Positions 32,638 through 40,477 of a DNA stretch of 64,000 bases are shown in pieces. The position numbers and the translations under genes are program-made. Positions within the stretch are counted from its first letter, which is position 1, and each line of letters opens with the position of its first letter. This DNA is from Ferdinandcohnia sp036962705 (lineage in GTDB: Bacteria > Bacillota > Bacilli > Bacillales > Bacillaceae_L): assembly GCF_036962705.1 (NCBI RefSeq), contig NZ_JBALOQ010000017.1, positions 145,611 to 209,610 of the forward strand. The letters are read 5' to 3'. Below the pieces are notes generated by a model that was given only the letters and a program-made list of their open reading frames with translations, did not search any database and had not been told where the DNA came from.

Positions 32638-32752
32638 TTGAACCACCCTATCTATTTTTTTATCTCTCTTACATTTCCCACTAAAAAGGTAATTTATTAA
32701 AGCAGTATAAAAAAATATATATCCACATTTGGAGTTAACACCTCATTAAATA

Positions 32753-32787
32753 AAAAGAAGCATTGATCCTCTTTAGATCAATGCTTC
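32753..32787 (-). terminator. Terminator of the lipoprotein gene at 32811
   Basis: GAAGCATTGATC (32758-32768 region) pairs with GATCAATGCTTC (32776-32787); a TTTTTATTT run follows on the minus strand. It insulates the pst promoter from the upstream gene. Confidence 0.85.
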
Positions 32788-32810
32788 CTCATATCTAGAT
32801 ATTCTAATCC

Positions 32811-33323
32811 TTATTTAAAATCGTCGGGGGTTAGACTCCATTCAAGTTTGTTAGGATCAGTTTTTCCACCGAGTAAGATTGTATATGTTTCAGATTCTCT
32901 CGCATCAAAGATAACTTCACCCGTTACCGAATCGCCTTCTTTAATTTCACCTGAAATTTGAGTACCAAAACTGAATTCCTTTCCAGCTGTAACATTGTTC
33001 CAGTTAACGACATCATCTACAAAGATTTTAAATGGTACAGCTTTTTCTATATTTACCGCTGTTGATGATCTGCTTGTTACGGTTGCGTTTGCCACAACGT
33101 ATGTACCTCTTAGAGCCTTTTCGCCATCTTCACCCGTTTCATACTTCACACTGTTAATCGTTACCTCAAAATCACCTGATGTGGATTTGTAAAGGCCGGT
33201 TTCTCCAATTGTTAAGGTACCATCCTCACTAATTCCGTCTCCTCCTGTTTCCGAACTTCCACCACAAGCACTCACTAACAACACCAATAAAACAAGTACA
33301 GACCAAAGACTAAATTTTTTCAT
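32811..33323 (-). CDS. DUF4352-like immunoglobulin-fold lipoprotein, 170 aa
   Basis: ATG at 33323 after AAAGGGGGTTTGGGG. Signal peptide and lipobox VSACGG in the first 21 residues, then a low-complexity Gly/Ser linker. The mature part (GDFEVTINSVKYETG..., TYVVANATVTSRSSTAVNIE, GEVIFDARESETYTILLGG) follows the DUF4352/Telomeric-repeat-like Ig pattern common in Bacillus exported proteins. Monocistronic. No function known. Confidence 0.75.
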   Translation of the reverse strand: MKKFSLWSVLVLLVLLVSACGGSSETGGDGISEDGTLTIGETGLYKSTSGDFEVTINSVKYETGEDGEKALRGTYVVANATVTSRSSTAVNIEKAVPFKIFVDDVVNWNNVTAGKEFSFGTQISGEIKEGDSVTGEVIFDARESETYTILLGGKTDPNKLEWSLTPDDFK

Positions 33324-33423
33324 TCCCCAAACCCCCTTTTTTATATATAAAAAATTGATAATATTCAGAAATATTATATCAAAAGTCTTGTATGAATGAA
33401 AGCTATTACATGGCATTATCACT

Positions 33424-33475
33424 AAAAAAAATGATTGTACTGAAATACAGCAACCCTGCAACGACTGCATTTCAG
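33424..33475 (-). terminator. Hairpin terminator before 33483
   Basis: CTGAAATACAG (33440-33450) pairs with CTGCATTTCAG (33465-33475), one mismatch; the minus strand reaches a run of eight Ts further on. Confidence 0.6.
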
Positions 33476-33482
33476 CCTTAAT

Positions 33483-33674
33483 TTATACCAGCGTCTTCTT
33501 TAGTAACTGTTCCAAAGCTTGATCCATGGTGAAAGTGGAATTTTGATTTAATACATCCTCAAATAGAACTATTAATTTTTCTACTGAAGTTTCTATATTT
33601 AATGGATCCACTTTTTCAGGATAGGTTGAAAGATAGGTATTAGAATAAGGGCTCTTCTTTATTAGAAAGTTCAA
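33483..33674 (-). CDS. Possible small hypothetical protein, about 63 aa
   Basis: A frame opens at a TTG inside the 3' end of the TIGR04104 gene, overlapping it by 35 bp, and ends before a terminator hairpin. The part from LNIETSVEKLIVLFEDVLNQ onward looks like a real amphipathic helix pair. No clear ribosome binding site at the first start. Its position before the terminator supports it; the start is uncertain. Confidence 0.35.
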   Translation of the reverse strand: MNFLIKKSPYSNTYLSTYPEKVDPLNIETSVEKLIVLFEDVLNQNSTFTMDQALEQLLKKTLV

Positions 33675-33936
33675 GATAAAAAGGATAAATCACTATAAAA
33701 AGCGGAATCAAACCCATCATTGTATACAAAATGACAAGTGGTGAATCTAAAAAGAGATTCACAAGTATTAAGGCAGGTGCGATAAAACCAATAACAGCGG
33801 TTCTCTTTCTTGTACGGGAGGAAATGTATTGGTTTTCCCCACAATAGGGACAGCTCATGGCATTTTTATATGTTAAGGATTTCTTGATGGTTTGTTTCCA
33901 ACTCCATATTTCATAACACTTTTGGCAAATAGGCAT
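33640..33936 (-). CDS. TIGR04104-type CXXC-20-CXXC membrane protein, 98 aa
   Basis: PICQKCYEIWSWKQTIKKSL at the N-terminus and MSCPYCGENQYISSRTRKR give two CxxC pairs separated by 21 residues, the hallmark of the CXXC-20-CXXC family. The rest is two hydrophobic helices (residues about 47-62 and 66-86). It has AGGAAAGGAG upstream. Firmicute-specific; function unknown. Confidence 0.85.
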   Translation of the reverse strand: MPICQKCYEIWSWKQTIKKSLTYKNAMSCPYCGENQYISSRTRKRTAVIGFIAPALILVNLFLDSPLVILYTMMGLIPLFIVIYPFYLELSNKEEPLF

Positions 33937-34038
33937 TTAAGTGGCTCCTTTCCTATATTCCTTTCTGATGGCTTATTGTCTTTATCTTCCAAAAAACGTC
34001 CTCCTTGAAAAATTGGGGTTTTATTTTTTGATAATAAA

Positions 34039-34254
34039 TTATAATTTCCCTTCCTTGATCCATGTCCATATCCGAAAACTTCCGATAAGGGAAACTAAGA
34101 AAAGAGCAAGCATAATAAATACCCATAAACCCAGAAATTTTCCAGTATCCAGCAGCTCTGAATTAATAAATATTACATTAGAAAATCCAATCAACATTAA
34201 TTAACAGAATACATTTGGAATAATCCATGCGATTCTTAATTTCGTGGTCTTCAA
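34039..34254 (-). pseudogene. Small membrane protein gene interrupted by an in-frame TAA
   Basis: Reading from a TTG at 34254 (GGGGG eight bases upstream) gives KTTKLRIAWIIPNVFC, then TAA at 34201-34203, then in the same frame LMLIGFSNVIFINSELL through to RIWTWIKEGKL and a TAA at 34039-34041. The two halves join into one two-helix membrane protein of about 71 residues. A single base change would restore it. Either a recent nonsense mutation or a sequencing error. Confidence 0.55.
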
Positions 34255-34271
34255 ACGTTCGACCCCCAATT

Positions 34272-34703
34272 CTATTCGAGCTCACTTCCATACTTTTCAG
34301 GCAGCAGTTGCATCACATTGCATTTTACTAATTCACCGTTGTACGAAATAATTACATCGGTATCTTTTCCGTAATCGCTTATGAGCTCCCGGCACATTCC
34401 ACAAGGGGAAACCACCCAGCATTTTTCAATATTTTCATGGGGATGGGGATGTGCAACTGCTACGATTGTTTCGAATTCGTGGTCTCCTTCAGAGATGGAC
34501 TTCCCCATTGCCATCGCTTCTCCACAAACGGCGATTCTTCCAACATTGGCTTCCAAATGTACAGCAGCATACACATTTCCAGATGTTGTTCGAACTGCAG
34601 CGCCAATATGATGTCGACCATATCTATAATTCTTTTCAATGACCTTTTCTGCTTCTCTTATTAATTCAAAATCTTTTTCATCTAATGGTTTTATTCTTAA
34701 CAT
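34272..34703 (-). CDS. Cytidine deaminase-family protein, 143 aa
   Basis: Zinc ligands and the catalytic Glu are in place: Cys60-Gly-Glu62 (VCGEAMAMG) and SPCGMCREL with Cys101 and Cys104. Family pattern HHIGAAVRTTSGNVYAAVHL. Length is typical for homotetrameric CDA or the related blasticidin-S deaminase group; the N-terminal extension and MAMGKSISEG leave the exact substrate open. RBS GAGGG. Cytoplasmic. Confidence 0.88.
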   Translation of the reverse strand: MLRIKPLDEKDFELIREAEKVIEKNYRYGRHHIGAAVRTTSGNVYAAVHLEANVGRIAVCGEAMAMGKSISEGDHEFETIVAVAHPHPHENIEKCWVVSPCGMCRELISDYGKDTDVIISYNGELVKCNVMQLLPEKYGSELE

Positions 34704-34717
34704 TATTTACCCTCACT

Positions 34718-35221
34718 CTAATCCCTAATTTTTTCGGTAGTTCTTGTCTCACGATTTCCACTGTGGTAGACAATAGATGAATTTTCTAAACGAATCGCAT
34801 CGTTTTTATCCACTTCGACTACAACCGTTCTAGGTGTTGCATCGGCATTACACGAACCACCCTTTTCATTAAAATAAAAATTTATTTCTTTTTTATCATC
34901 ATTCACGGTTACATCCTTTAATTTAAAAGGACAACTGCTCGATTCTCTAATACTTACAAAATAGTAATTATATTTGTCGAAATCTCCTTGAAAAGTTTTC
35001 TTCTTTATCGAAAAATAATCCCAAGCTTCGGTTAGTTGCTCCGTATTCATGACTCTAAGTACTAAAGAGGTAATGTACGGGGATTCGTTTGGTATACTTC
35101 CAATTTCATGTATATCAGACGGAGCAGTCTTCTCGCTCGCGATGACTTTTCCTAAATCAGATGAACATCCAGTTAGGAGTGCTATAAGGAAAGCCCCCAT
35201 TAATAAGTTTTTCAAGGTCAT
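34718..35221 (-). CDS. Hypothetical lipoprotein, 167 aa
   Basis: Signal peptide with lipobox LTGCSS in the first 20 residues. The mature part contains YYFVSIRESSSCPFKLKDVT and GGSCNADATPRTVVVEVDK, two cysteines that could pair. It resembles the beta-rich lipoproteins scattered in Bacillus accessory regions, but I recognise no named domain. RBS AGGGAGTG. Confidence 0.7.
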   Translation of the reverse strand: MTLKNLLMGAFLIALLTGCSSDLGKVIASEKTAPSDIHEIGSIPNESPYITSLVLRVMNTEQLTEAWDYFSIKKKTFQGDFDKYNYYFVSIRESSSCPFKLKDVTVNDDKKEINFYFNEKGGSCNADATPRTVVVEVDKNDAIRLENSSIVYHSGNRETRTTEKIRD

Positions 35222-35242
35222 TGTTCACTCCCTAACTGTTCT

Positions 35243-35395
35243 TTACCATTGATTCTGCTTTATCTCTTCTATCTTTCTATCAATCTCGTTCAGCTTACTT
35301 GTGACATTCTTCATAAAATGAGCAACCCGTGAAATTAGATAGATGATAATTACGAAAAAAACTAAGTTTAATACTGCAGAAATTGGATCAAACAT
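35243..35395 (-). CDS. Small membrane protein with cytoplasmic coiled coil, 50 aa
   Basis: AAGGAGGAGAAGGC precedes the ATG at 35395. Residues about 6-24 are a hydrophobic helix and the rest (KNVTSKLNEIDRKIEEIKQN) a charged coiled coil. Good start site and clean helix make it likely real. Similar in build to the 74-residue protein at 14357. Confidence 0.65.
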   Translation of the reverse strand: MFDPISAVLNLVFFVIIIYLISRVAHFMKNVTSKLNEIDRKIEEIKQNQW

Positions 35396-35407
35396 GCCTT
35401 CTCCTCC

Positions 35408-35965
35408 TTATACTTGCCAGACTCGTTTTACTTCCTTTAATTTGTCATTTTCAAAAGTGAGTTTATAAATGTCTGGCATATGAAGCTTACTCCAAAAAGA
35501 AAAATCATACCTCTTATCAAAGTAATTCATAATTAAGACCATCAAATTCCCATGAGTTCCGACCACGATGTTTTTTCCTTCATAGCTTTCTAGTATCCTA
35601 TGTGTTGCCTCGACTCCCCGTTTCTGAGCCATAAGATTTGATTCCCCACCTTCCCAAGAAAAGCTTTCATCCTCCCACACCTTTCGAATGGCTGAATCAA
35701 AGTCCTCGGCAGGACCTTCAGACAATTTTCTCTCTTTAAAATCGTCTATAATTATTACGTTTTTGCGAATAGTTTGCGTAACTCCCTCTATTGTTTGAAT
35801 CGCCCTTCTATAGGGGCTAGATAGAACTACATCAATCTTTTCTTTTGCAAATATGCTAGTTACTCTTTGTGCGTCCGCCTTGCCTTTTTCTGATAGCGGT
35901 CTTGTTAATTCTTCAGGGGTGTAGATCGAATGAGCGTGACGTACAAAATATAAATTCGTTCGCAA
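35408..35965 (-). CDS. Histidine phosphatase, 185 aa
   Basis: FVRHAHSIYTPEE at the N-terminus holds the catalytic RHx motif (His where the usual Gly sits), SSPYRRAIQT the second Arg, and VGTHGNLMVLIM the second His. TTG start after GGGAGTAG. Same subfamily as 25100-25657, with about the same length and motif order. Substrate unknown. Confidence 0.83.
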   Translation of the reverse strand: MRTNLYFVRHAHSIYTPEELTRPLSEKGKADAQRVTSIFAKEKIDVVLSSPYRRAIQTIEGVTQTIRKNVIIIDDFKERKLSEGPAEDFDSAIRKVWEDESFSWEGGESNLMAQKRGVEATHRILESYEGKNIVVGTHGNLMVLIMNYFDKRYDFSFWSKLHMPDIYKLTFENDKLKEVKRVWQV

Positions 35966-36019
35966 GTTGGGCTACTCCCTTCCATACAGTTTTTCCGTGT
36001 CTTGTAATATAGAGAGTGA

Positions 36020-36556
36020 TCATAACTTGGCCTCACTTATTTCCTTAATGAACTGTTTTAAAGGATCCCTATCTTTAAAAATAACCAGTTTTTTCTTATA
36101 TACAATATACTTACTTAAGTAATTTGGCTTACCCACTTCTTCAAAATGGCGGTTCCATTTGAACATTTTAAAGAATATTTTCCATGTCGGTTTGTAGTTT
36201 GAATGTTCCATCCGGATTTTTTGTTTCAAAAACCTTTTTATGATGCGATATGTCCGGGTTGAATAACTGGGATCTAGAAAGATAATCAAATCTGCATGAT
36301 GGAAGCTACTTGATACCCACTCTTCATTATGAACACCTTCTATGATCCAACTTTCAGATTGAAGAATCGTATCGAGATACTCTTCTCTCTCTTTTTCAGT
36401 TCTCCTTATATCCCCAGATTTATCCCTTATCCAGACAACATTGTCTAGCTCATAGAATGGAATATTCAACTTTGAAGAAAGTTGTTTTGCAAATGTTGTC
36501 TTACCACTTCCAACCGAACCGATTATGTGGATTCGCTTAGCGATTTCATTTTCCAA
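36020..36556 (-). CDS. P-loop kinase-like protein (topology modulation family), 178 aa
   Basis: Walker A GSVGSGKTTFAKQL directly follows RIHIIG. FYELDNVVWIRD, WIIEGVHNEEWV and LIIFLDPSYSTRTYRIIKRFL match the FlaR/topology-modulation group. I prefer the TTG at 36556 as start, preceded by GGTGG; an ATG at 36589 has no site. Related to 15073-15573. Function unknown. Confidence 0.75.
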   Translation of the reverse strand: MENEIAKRIHIIGSVGSGKTTFAKQLSSKLNIPFYELDNVVWIRDKSGDIRRTEKEREEYLDTILQSESWIIEGVHNEEWVSSSFHHADLIIFLDPSYSTRTYRIIKRFLKQKIRMEHSNYKPTWKIFFKMFKWNRHFEEVGKPNYLSKYIVYKKKLVIFKDRDPLKQFIKEISEAKL

Positions 36557-36649
36557 ATTCAACCACCTGCCATGATATTTATATTCCATATCGACAGGAT
36601 TTTTCCTTTTACACTGGGAAACTTTTTCTAACCTAAAAAGGACATTTAA

Positions 36650-37213
36650 CTAACTATTTCTCGAAATTTCTATGATTCTTTCAATAACAGAATCTACCTC
36701 ATCGTTGTTCTTAATTACGAAAAAATAATCTACTTCACCTTCAATCGGATCTGATATATCTTCACTGAGCGATTCAGTTTGCTGCCGACAAAGTACCTCT
36801 TTAAAAGTGGAAGCTCCTCTTAAGATATTTGTGTTTCGTTGACTGTGGGCTACCCTTGATAGAAGAACAGGATCAGGAATATCGAAATGGACTAGGATGC
36901 GGACAAACTCATTTTTATAAAACAATTCCTCTAGTAGATTATGACGACTTATTCGATTTCGATTCGAATTACAGATAATTAAATGAGAATCAGTGTTTTC
37001 GATCGCATAATCAACAAGTAGTCTTGAAATTGCATGCTTGAGAGTATTTGGGCCATTTTTAAGCTGTAAATTCTTGTAGTAAGTATTTATGAACTCAGCT
37101 TGGTTATCCTGGTCCATTACAATAGAGTTGGTTAACTCTTTTTCCAATGCTCTTGCGAATGTTGTTTTCCCGCTATGTGTTTTGCCTACAGTCATAATCA
37201 CTAACCTTTTCAT
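36650..37213 (-). CDS. ATP-binding P-loop protein (AAA_33-like kinase), 187 aa
   Basis: The start at 37213 follows TTGGAGG. Walker A is TVGKTHSGKTTFARALEKEL, followed by a DxD-like VMDQDNQAEF and HLIICNSNRNRISRHNLLEE, the pattern of polynucleotide-kinase-like AAA_33 proteins. It may phosphorylate a small molecule. Monocistronic, followed by a terminator at 37250 belonging to the neighbouring Nudix gene. Confidence 0.75.
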   Translation of the reverse strand: MKRLVIMTVGKTHSGKTTFARALEKELTNSIVMDQDNQAEFINTYYKNLQLKNGPNTLKHAISRLLVDYAIENTDSHLIICNSNRNRISRHNLLEELFYKNEFVRILVHFDIPDPVLLSRVAHSQRNTNILRGASTFKEVLCRQQTESLSEDISDPIEGEVDYFFVIKNNDEVDSVIERIIEISRNS

Positions 37214-37249
37214 GTATAGAGTTCCTCCAAACATATTTCCACAATTAAC

Positions 37250-37279
37250 AAAAAAGCGTTAATCAATAGATTAGCGCTT
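37250..37279 (-). terminator. Terminator of the Nudix gene
   Basis: GCGTTAATC (37256-37264) pairs with GATTAGCGC (37269-37277); on the minus strand a T6 run follows. Confidence 0.75.
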
Positions 37280-37286
37280 CGCTATC

Positions 37287-37784
37287 TTACCTATTTAGAA
37301 CAGGTTCGACTAATGGAATTCTGGAGAAATCCACGACATCGTCCCCATCATACACAAATCGATGTTCGTAATTCGTTTCGTCATTAAGTATCTCGGATAA
37401 AAAGTACTTTAAATTAGCTAATCCTACATTCTTCGGATGTAGGATCCAGGACAATTCCTTCCAATCTAAAATGCCTTCATCGGTTTTGAGTGGTGTTTGG
37501 TATTCATAGGCTTCAGGTAACTCTGCCACAAATACATACATTCCGTCAATGTAAGAATGGGTTGGATTCGTCCAGGTGATGTTTCCCTTATGCCAAACGT
37601 TTTCCGGCTTCATCTCAATATCCGTTTCTTCCCTAATTTCTCGCATCACACATTCAAATGGGGATTCGCCTTTCTCCAACTTACCCCCAACACCATTCCA
37701 GATCCCCATCCACTCAGGGGAATCCCGATTTAGCAGCAATATATTATTTCCTTGTTTGATAAAACAGATTGTATATGAATACAT
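37287..37784 (-). CDS. Nudix hydrolase (MutT / 8-oxo-dGTP diphosphatase-like), 165 aa
   Basis: The Nudix box runs from about residue 33 to 55: GGKLEKGESPFECVMREIRE followed by ETD, matching GX5EX7REUXEEXGU closely. The N-terminal CFIKQGNNILLLNRDSPEWM and the later HSYIDGMYVFVAEL are typical of Bacillus MutT-like proteins. RBS GGAGG. It probably hydrolyses modified nucleoside diphosphate derivatives. Confidence 0.85.
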   Translation of the reverse strand: MYSYTICFIKQGNNILLLNRDSPEWMGIWNGVGGKLEKGESPFECVMREIREETDIEMKPENVWHKGNITWTNPTHSYIDGMYVFVAELPEAYEYQTPLKTDEGILDWKELSWILHPKNVGLANLKYFLSEILNDETNYEHRFVYDGDDVVDFSRIPLVEPVLNR

Positions 37785-38061
37785 TTGAAATTCCTCCGTG
37801 TAACAAACTTCTAGTATTTACTTCAACAGAAATGGCATTTATCCTTTTTCATAGTTTCCCAAAAAATAAAAATCACCAAAACCTTCAAATATAAGCAATG
37901 GTGAACTAGATATTTACATCAGTGTTGGGGTTACATTGGAAGAAACTTTTATTGTTATTAAAGAGCACCATAGTGAAAACCCAGTGTGTATACTCCGAGA
38001 GTACAAGATAAAAAAGCCAGTCGGTTTATTTTTAATTCCAAACATAGTCAACCTCTTAAAA

Positions 38062-38412
38062 TCAAATTTGGAAAGAAGAACAGAGGCTCCGTAACGTGTG
38101 TAGTCTACCAGTTAAAATAAATAAATCGTTGTAGTTCCGCTCGACATATTCCTCAATAACATCCAATCCTTTTTTAACATCATCGACTAATAAATGTGTG
38201 TACCTTGCATTCCAAGAAAATCGGTTGATTCTCCGTAGTTCAGCAGCGTTAAGTTGGAACTTAAATTCCTCGATTAAAAGCCTGACCTGATACAATTTAT
38301 CGGGATTTTCCACGTAGGATTTATGTTTATTATCATAGTTTTCTTGAACGAATTGCATAAAGCTCTCGATCTGATCAGCCAGCATGGTCGCAATCCGCAT
38401 CTCGTAACTCAT
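38062..38412 (-). CDS. Hypothetical helical protein, 116 aa
   Basis: GGGGAGATGGCAAT precedes the ATG. The product is almost entirely alpha-helical and charged, without membrane segments or a recognised motif (RLLIEEFKFQLNAAELRRIN in the middle). Immediately upstream lies the long dispersed repeat. No function can be assigned. Confidence 0.6.
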   Translation of the reverse strand: MSYEMRIATMLADQIESFMQFVQENYDNKHKSYVENPDKLYQVRLLIEEFKFQLNAAELRRINRFSWNARYTHLLVDDVKKGLDVIEEYVERNYNDLFILTGRLHTLRSLCSSFQI

Positions 38413-38429
38413 ATTGCCATCTCCCCTCT

Positions 38430-38657
38430 GATATATGTCTTTGAAGCAGGAGGTCTAGTCGTAATCAAATGCGCCTTGGCGTATTTGCGCCCGATTTTTT
38501 TCGAGCAAGCTCGAAAAATTTCCTTTGAAAAATCGTGGCATCCGCCGGAGGCTTTTACTTTATTCAGCTATGGTTTGAACCATCCAAGGAAATTCTCAAT
38601 CCAATACTTTTGTCAACCACTTAATGAAGTGGGGGACATCCACTGAATAAAGTAAAT
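38430..38657. repeat. Dispersed repeat, long copy with internal palindromes
   Basis: Contains GCGCC/GGCGT hairpin sequence, the palindrome TTTTTCGAGC-AA-GCTCGAAAAA near 38497-38518, and a 14-bp perfect inverted pair TTTACTTTATTCAG (38554-38567) / CTGAATAAAGTAAA (38643-38656) enclosing a smaller hairpin CCACTT/AAGTGG. Its two ends reappear in a shortened form at 19848-19942. No protein is encoded convincingly. It behaves like a non-autonomous dispersed element of this genome. Confidence 0.65.
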
Positions 38658-38697
38658 ATATGTTTCTATTAGATAATCATGAGGGATTTCTACTATT

Positions 38698-39072
38698 TTA
38701 GCCTTCAGTAAGAACTAAATAGAGTTTCATCACATTTTCATATTTCACGATTAAAATATCATTGCGTTCCTTAGTTGTAAAAATTTTCGCACCCAGTGGT
38801 AAATAATTCGCTCCGCCATCCTTAAAATCCTCTGCCTTCGATGCATTAAATTGTATCTCACCAATTTGTTCATTTTCGGTAAGTTCAAGCTCATCTACCC
38901 AATCAATATTTGTTTTATAGATGCTGCCCTTCCATTGAAAAATATCAGCTTTGTTATCCAGTCTCAAAGTCTCTTCGGCATCGGGTTTTTCACTTGTAGT
39001 GACTGTAACGGTTTGATCGCAGCCAACTAAAAAACAAAACGATATTACTATTAAAATGACTTTCTTTTTCAA
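38698..39072 (-). CDS. Hypothetical lipoprotein, 124 aa
   Basis: TTG start at 39072 after AAGGGGTGG. A short signal peptide ends with lipobox LVGCDQ. The mature part includes FQWKGSIYKTNIDWVDEL and LPLGAKIFTTKERNDILIVK, a beta-rich pattern seen in several Bacillus lipoproteins of unknown role. Single gene. Confidence 0.65.
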   Translation of the reverse strand: MKKKVILIVISFCFLVGCDQTVTVTTSEKPDAEETLRLDNKADIFQWKGSIYKTNIDWVDELELTENEQIGEIQFNASKAEDFKDGGANYLPLGAKIFTTKERNDILIVKYENVMKLYLVLTEG

Positions 39073-39126
39073 AAGAACCACCCCTTGAATTAGACTTTCA
39101 TTTTCTGATAAAGTTTCAGTTACTAG

Positions 39127-39159
39127 AAAAAGGCGATTGCACTTACTATAGCAATCGCC
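39127..39159 (-). terminator. Terminator of the rhodanese gene
   Basis: GGCGATTGC (39132-39140) pairs perfectly with GCAATCGCC (39151-39159) and Ts follow on the minus strand. Confidence 0.85.
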
Positions 39160-39168
39160 CTCGTTGTC

Positions 39169-39510
39169 TTATTTCGTTTTTAAGTATTCCTTCCACGCTG
39201 TGATGCCGCCCTCTAATACAGCAACATCGTATTCGTGCTCGGAAAGGATGTTCGCACACTTAGTTGCTGAGTTTCCGGTCGTGCAGGTTACGATTATTTC
39301 ACTGTCTTTTGGCAATAAATCAATCGTCTTGCCTTTGTTTTCCTCTATTTGAAAAATCTCAGCTTTATGTATATTTTGACTTTCGATAGTGGGACCTTCT
39401 ATATGAAAATCATTGTACTTATCCTCTGCTCTTACGTCTAAAAGGACCACCTTTTCTTGCTCGTTCATTTTCTGAAACAATTCTGCAGGTGTAATCTTTT
39501 TAAGTGGCAT
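39169..39510 (-). CDS. Rhodanese-domain protein, 113 aa
   Basis: LLDVRAEDKYNDFHIEGPTI and the active-site loop VTCTTGNSATKCA (Cys76) identify a single-domain rhodanese, a sulfur-carrier or thiosulfate sulfurtransferase. AAAGGAGG upstream. It is 15 bp downstream of a HesB/IscA-like gene, suggesting a shared role in sulfur handling. Confidence 0.85.
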   Translation of the reverse strand: MPLKKITPAELFQKMNEQEKVVLLDVRAEDKYNDFHIEGPTIESQNIHKAEIFQIEENKGKTIDLLPKDSEIIVTCTTGNSATKCANILSEHEYDVAVLEGGITAWKEYLKTK

Positions 39511-39525
39511 ATGATTTTCCTCCTT

Positions 39526-39792
39526 TTACGAATAGCTTCCTGGACCTGATAATACTAATCCAACACCATTTTCATTTTCTTCTTTGTCTAACGTTAAGAT
39601 TTCAGTTCCTGTTACGCTTGGGTCTAAGGCTACTTTTATTCCTTTGATTGTTTGAACTCGGTCAAATTCATGTGGTTCCTCTATTGCTAAAGCAATTTGC
39701 GGTCCGTCACTGCTGCTTGGAACGGTGTATAGACGAATTCCCGCCGCACCCGATTTTTCCAACAATTGCTTTGCTTCGTCAGTTATGTACAT
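39526..39792 (-). CDS. HesB/IscA-like protein lacking cysteines, 88 aa
   Basis: Start at 39792 after TAGGAGG. The fold pattern YITDEAKQLLEKSGAAGIRL, then IALAIEEP and a C-terminal VGLVLSGPGSYS matches the HesB/IscA fold. There is no cysteine at all in the protein, so the usual CxC cluster-binding residues are missing. Members like this are known in Bacillus and cannot be cluster scaffolds. Upstream partner of the rhodanese gene. Confidence 0.7.
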   Translation of the reverse strand: MYITDEAKQLLEKSGAAGIRLYTVPSSSDGPQIALAIEEPHEFDRVQTIKGIKVALDPSVTGTEILTLDKEENENGVGLVLSGPGSYS

Positions 39793-39971
39793 TGATTTTC
39801 CTCCTAAAACATCTATACCCTCATTATAAGGGTTAGTCTTCACAGACCCAAGCATTGATACAAAATTATCGATAGGGATAAAGAACTGGTTGAAAAAACA
39901 ACTTAATCTTCAAACTCTTGATTTACCAAAATTGTGATCTACAACTATCGGACCAATTAGTCAACAAACTT

Positions 39972-40434
39972 CTATCTATGTCCAGTTTTCCGTGCATGTA
40001 TATATCCATAATACGCACAAGTACCATTTTCGGTTAGGTCTCTTACTTCAAAACCACACTTTTGATAGATACTGAAATTGTTAGCTGATGTGTGCGCAAA
40101 CCAATCACCATGGGGAAGTTTTTGAACGCAAAGTTCCACGAGCTTTTTTCCTATACCTTTTCCACGATATTCTGATAAAACAGCTAGATCCATAATGTTA
40201 GCAGCCATTATTTGGTCTGAGATAACCCTCACCATACCAATCATTTTGTTATTATCCCAAACAGTAAATGCCCATGTTGAATTTTTAAATATAAGCGAAA
40301 ACTTTTCTTTTTGCCATTCAGGAGTATTCCTTGCCCATCCAGCATCTTCAAATAAGAGCTTCAACATATTCAGCAGGAACCCCATCAGTTCCTTCTCTTA
40401 TCACTAAGCCATTGAAATATTGATACTTTTTGAC
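39972..40434 (-). pseudogene. GNAT acetyltransferase gene with N-terminal frameshift
   Basis: The downstream frame (FEDAGWARNTPEW..., CoA loop YRGKGIGKKLVELC, then SIYQKCGFEV) is a normal GNAT protein, but its first ten residues have the wrong composition. The missing family N-terminus (YQYFNGLVIREGTDGVPAEY, then VEAL) is present just upstream in another frame and merges at FEDAGW. A single-base loss explains this. The downstream ATG at 40385 may still make a shortened protein of 137 residues. Confidence 0.6.
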
Positions 40435-40477
40435 TCCCCCTTTATTATATTTACGTGGGACACAGGGACAGTGCCCG

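Noticed and set aside
32638..32756. PhoP boxes upstream of pstS
   Set aside because: Only one TTAAC-like element is seen; the regular series of direct repeats needed for a PhoP box is absent or too degenerate to call.
37920..38094. Plus-strand open frame of about 50 codons
   Set aside because: The protein looks almost natural (LEETFIVIKEHHSENPVC), but there is no proper start, and it overlaps the 3' end of a minus-strand gene; may be a fragment of a lost gene.
40440..40475. GGGACA repeats as a small element
   Set aside because: Two short copies of GGGACA with one GCCC; not enough to distinguish from chance.
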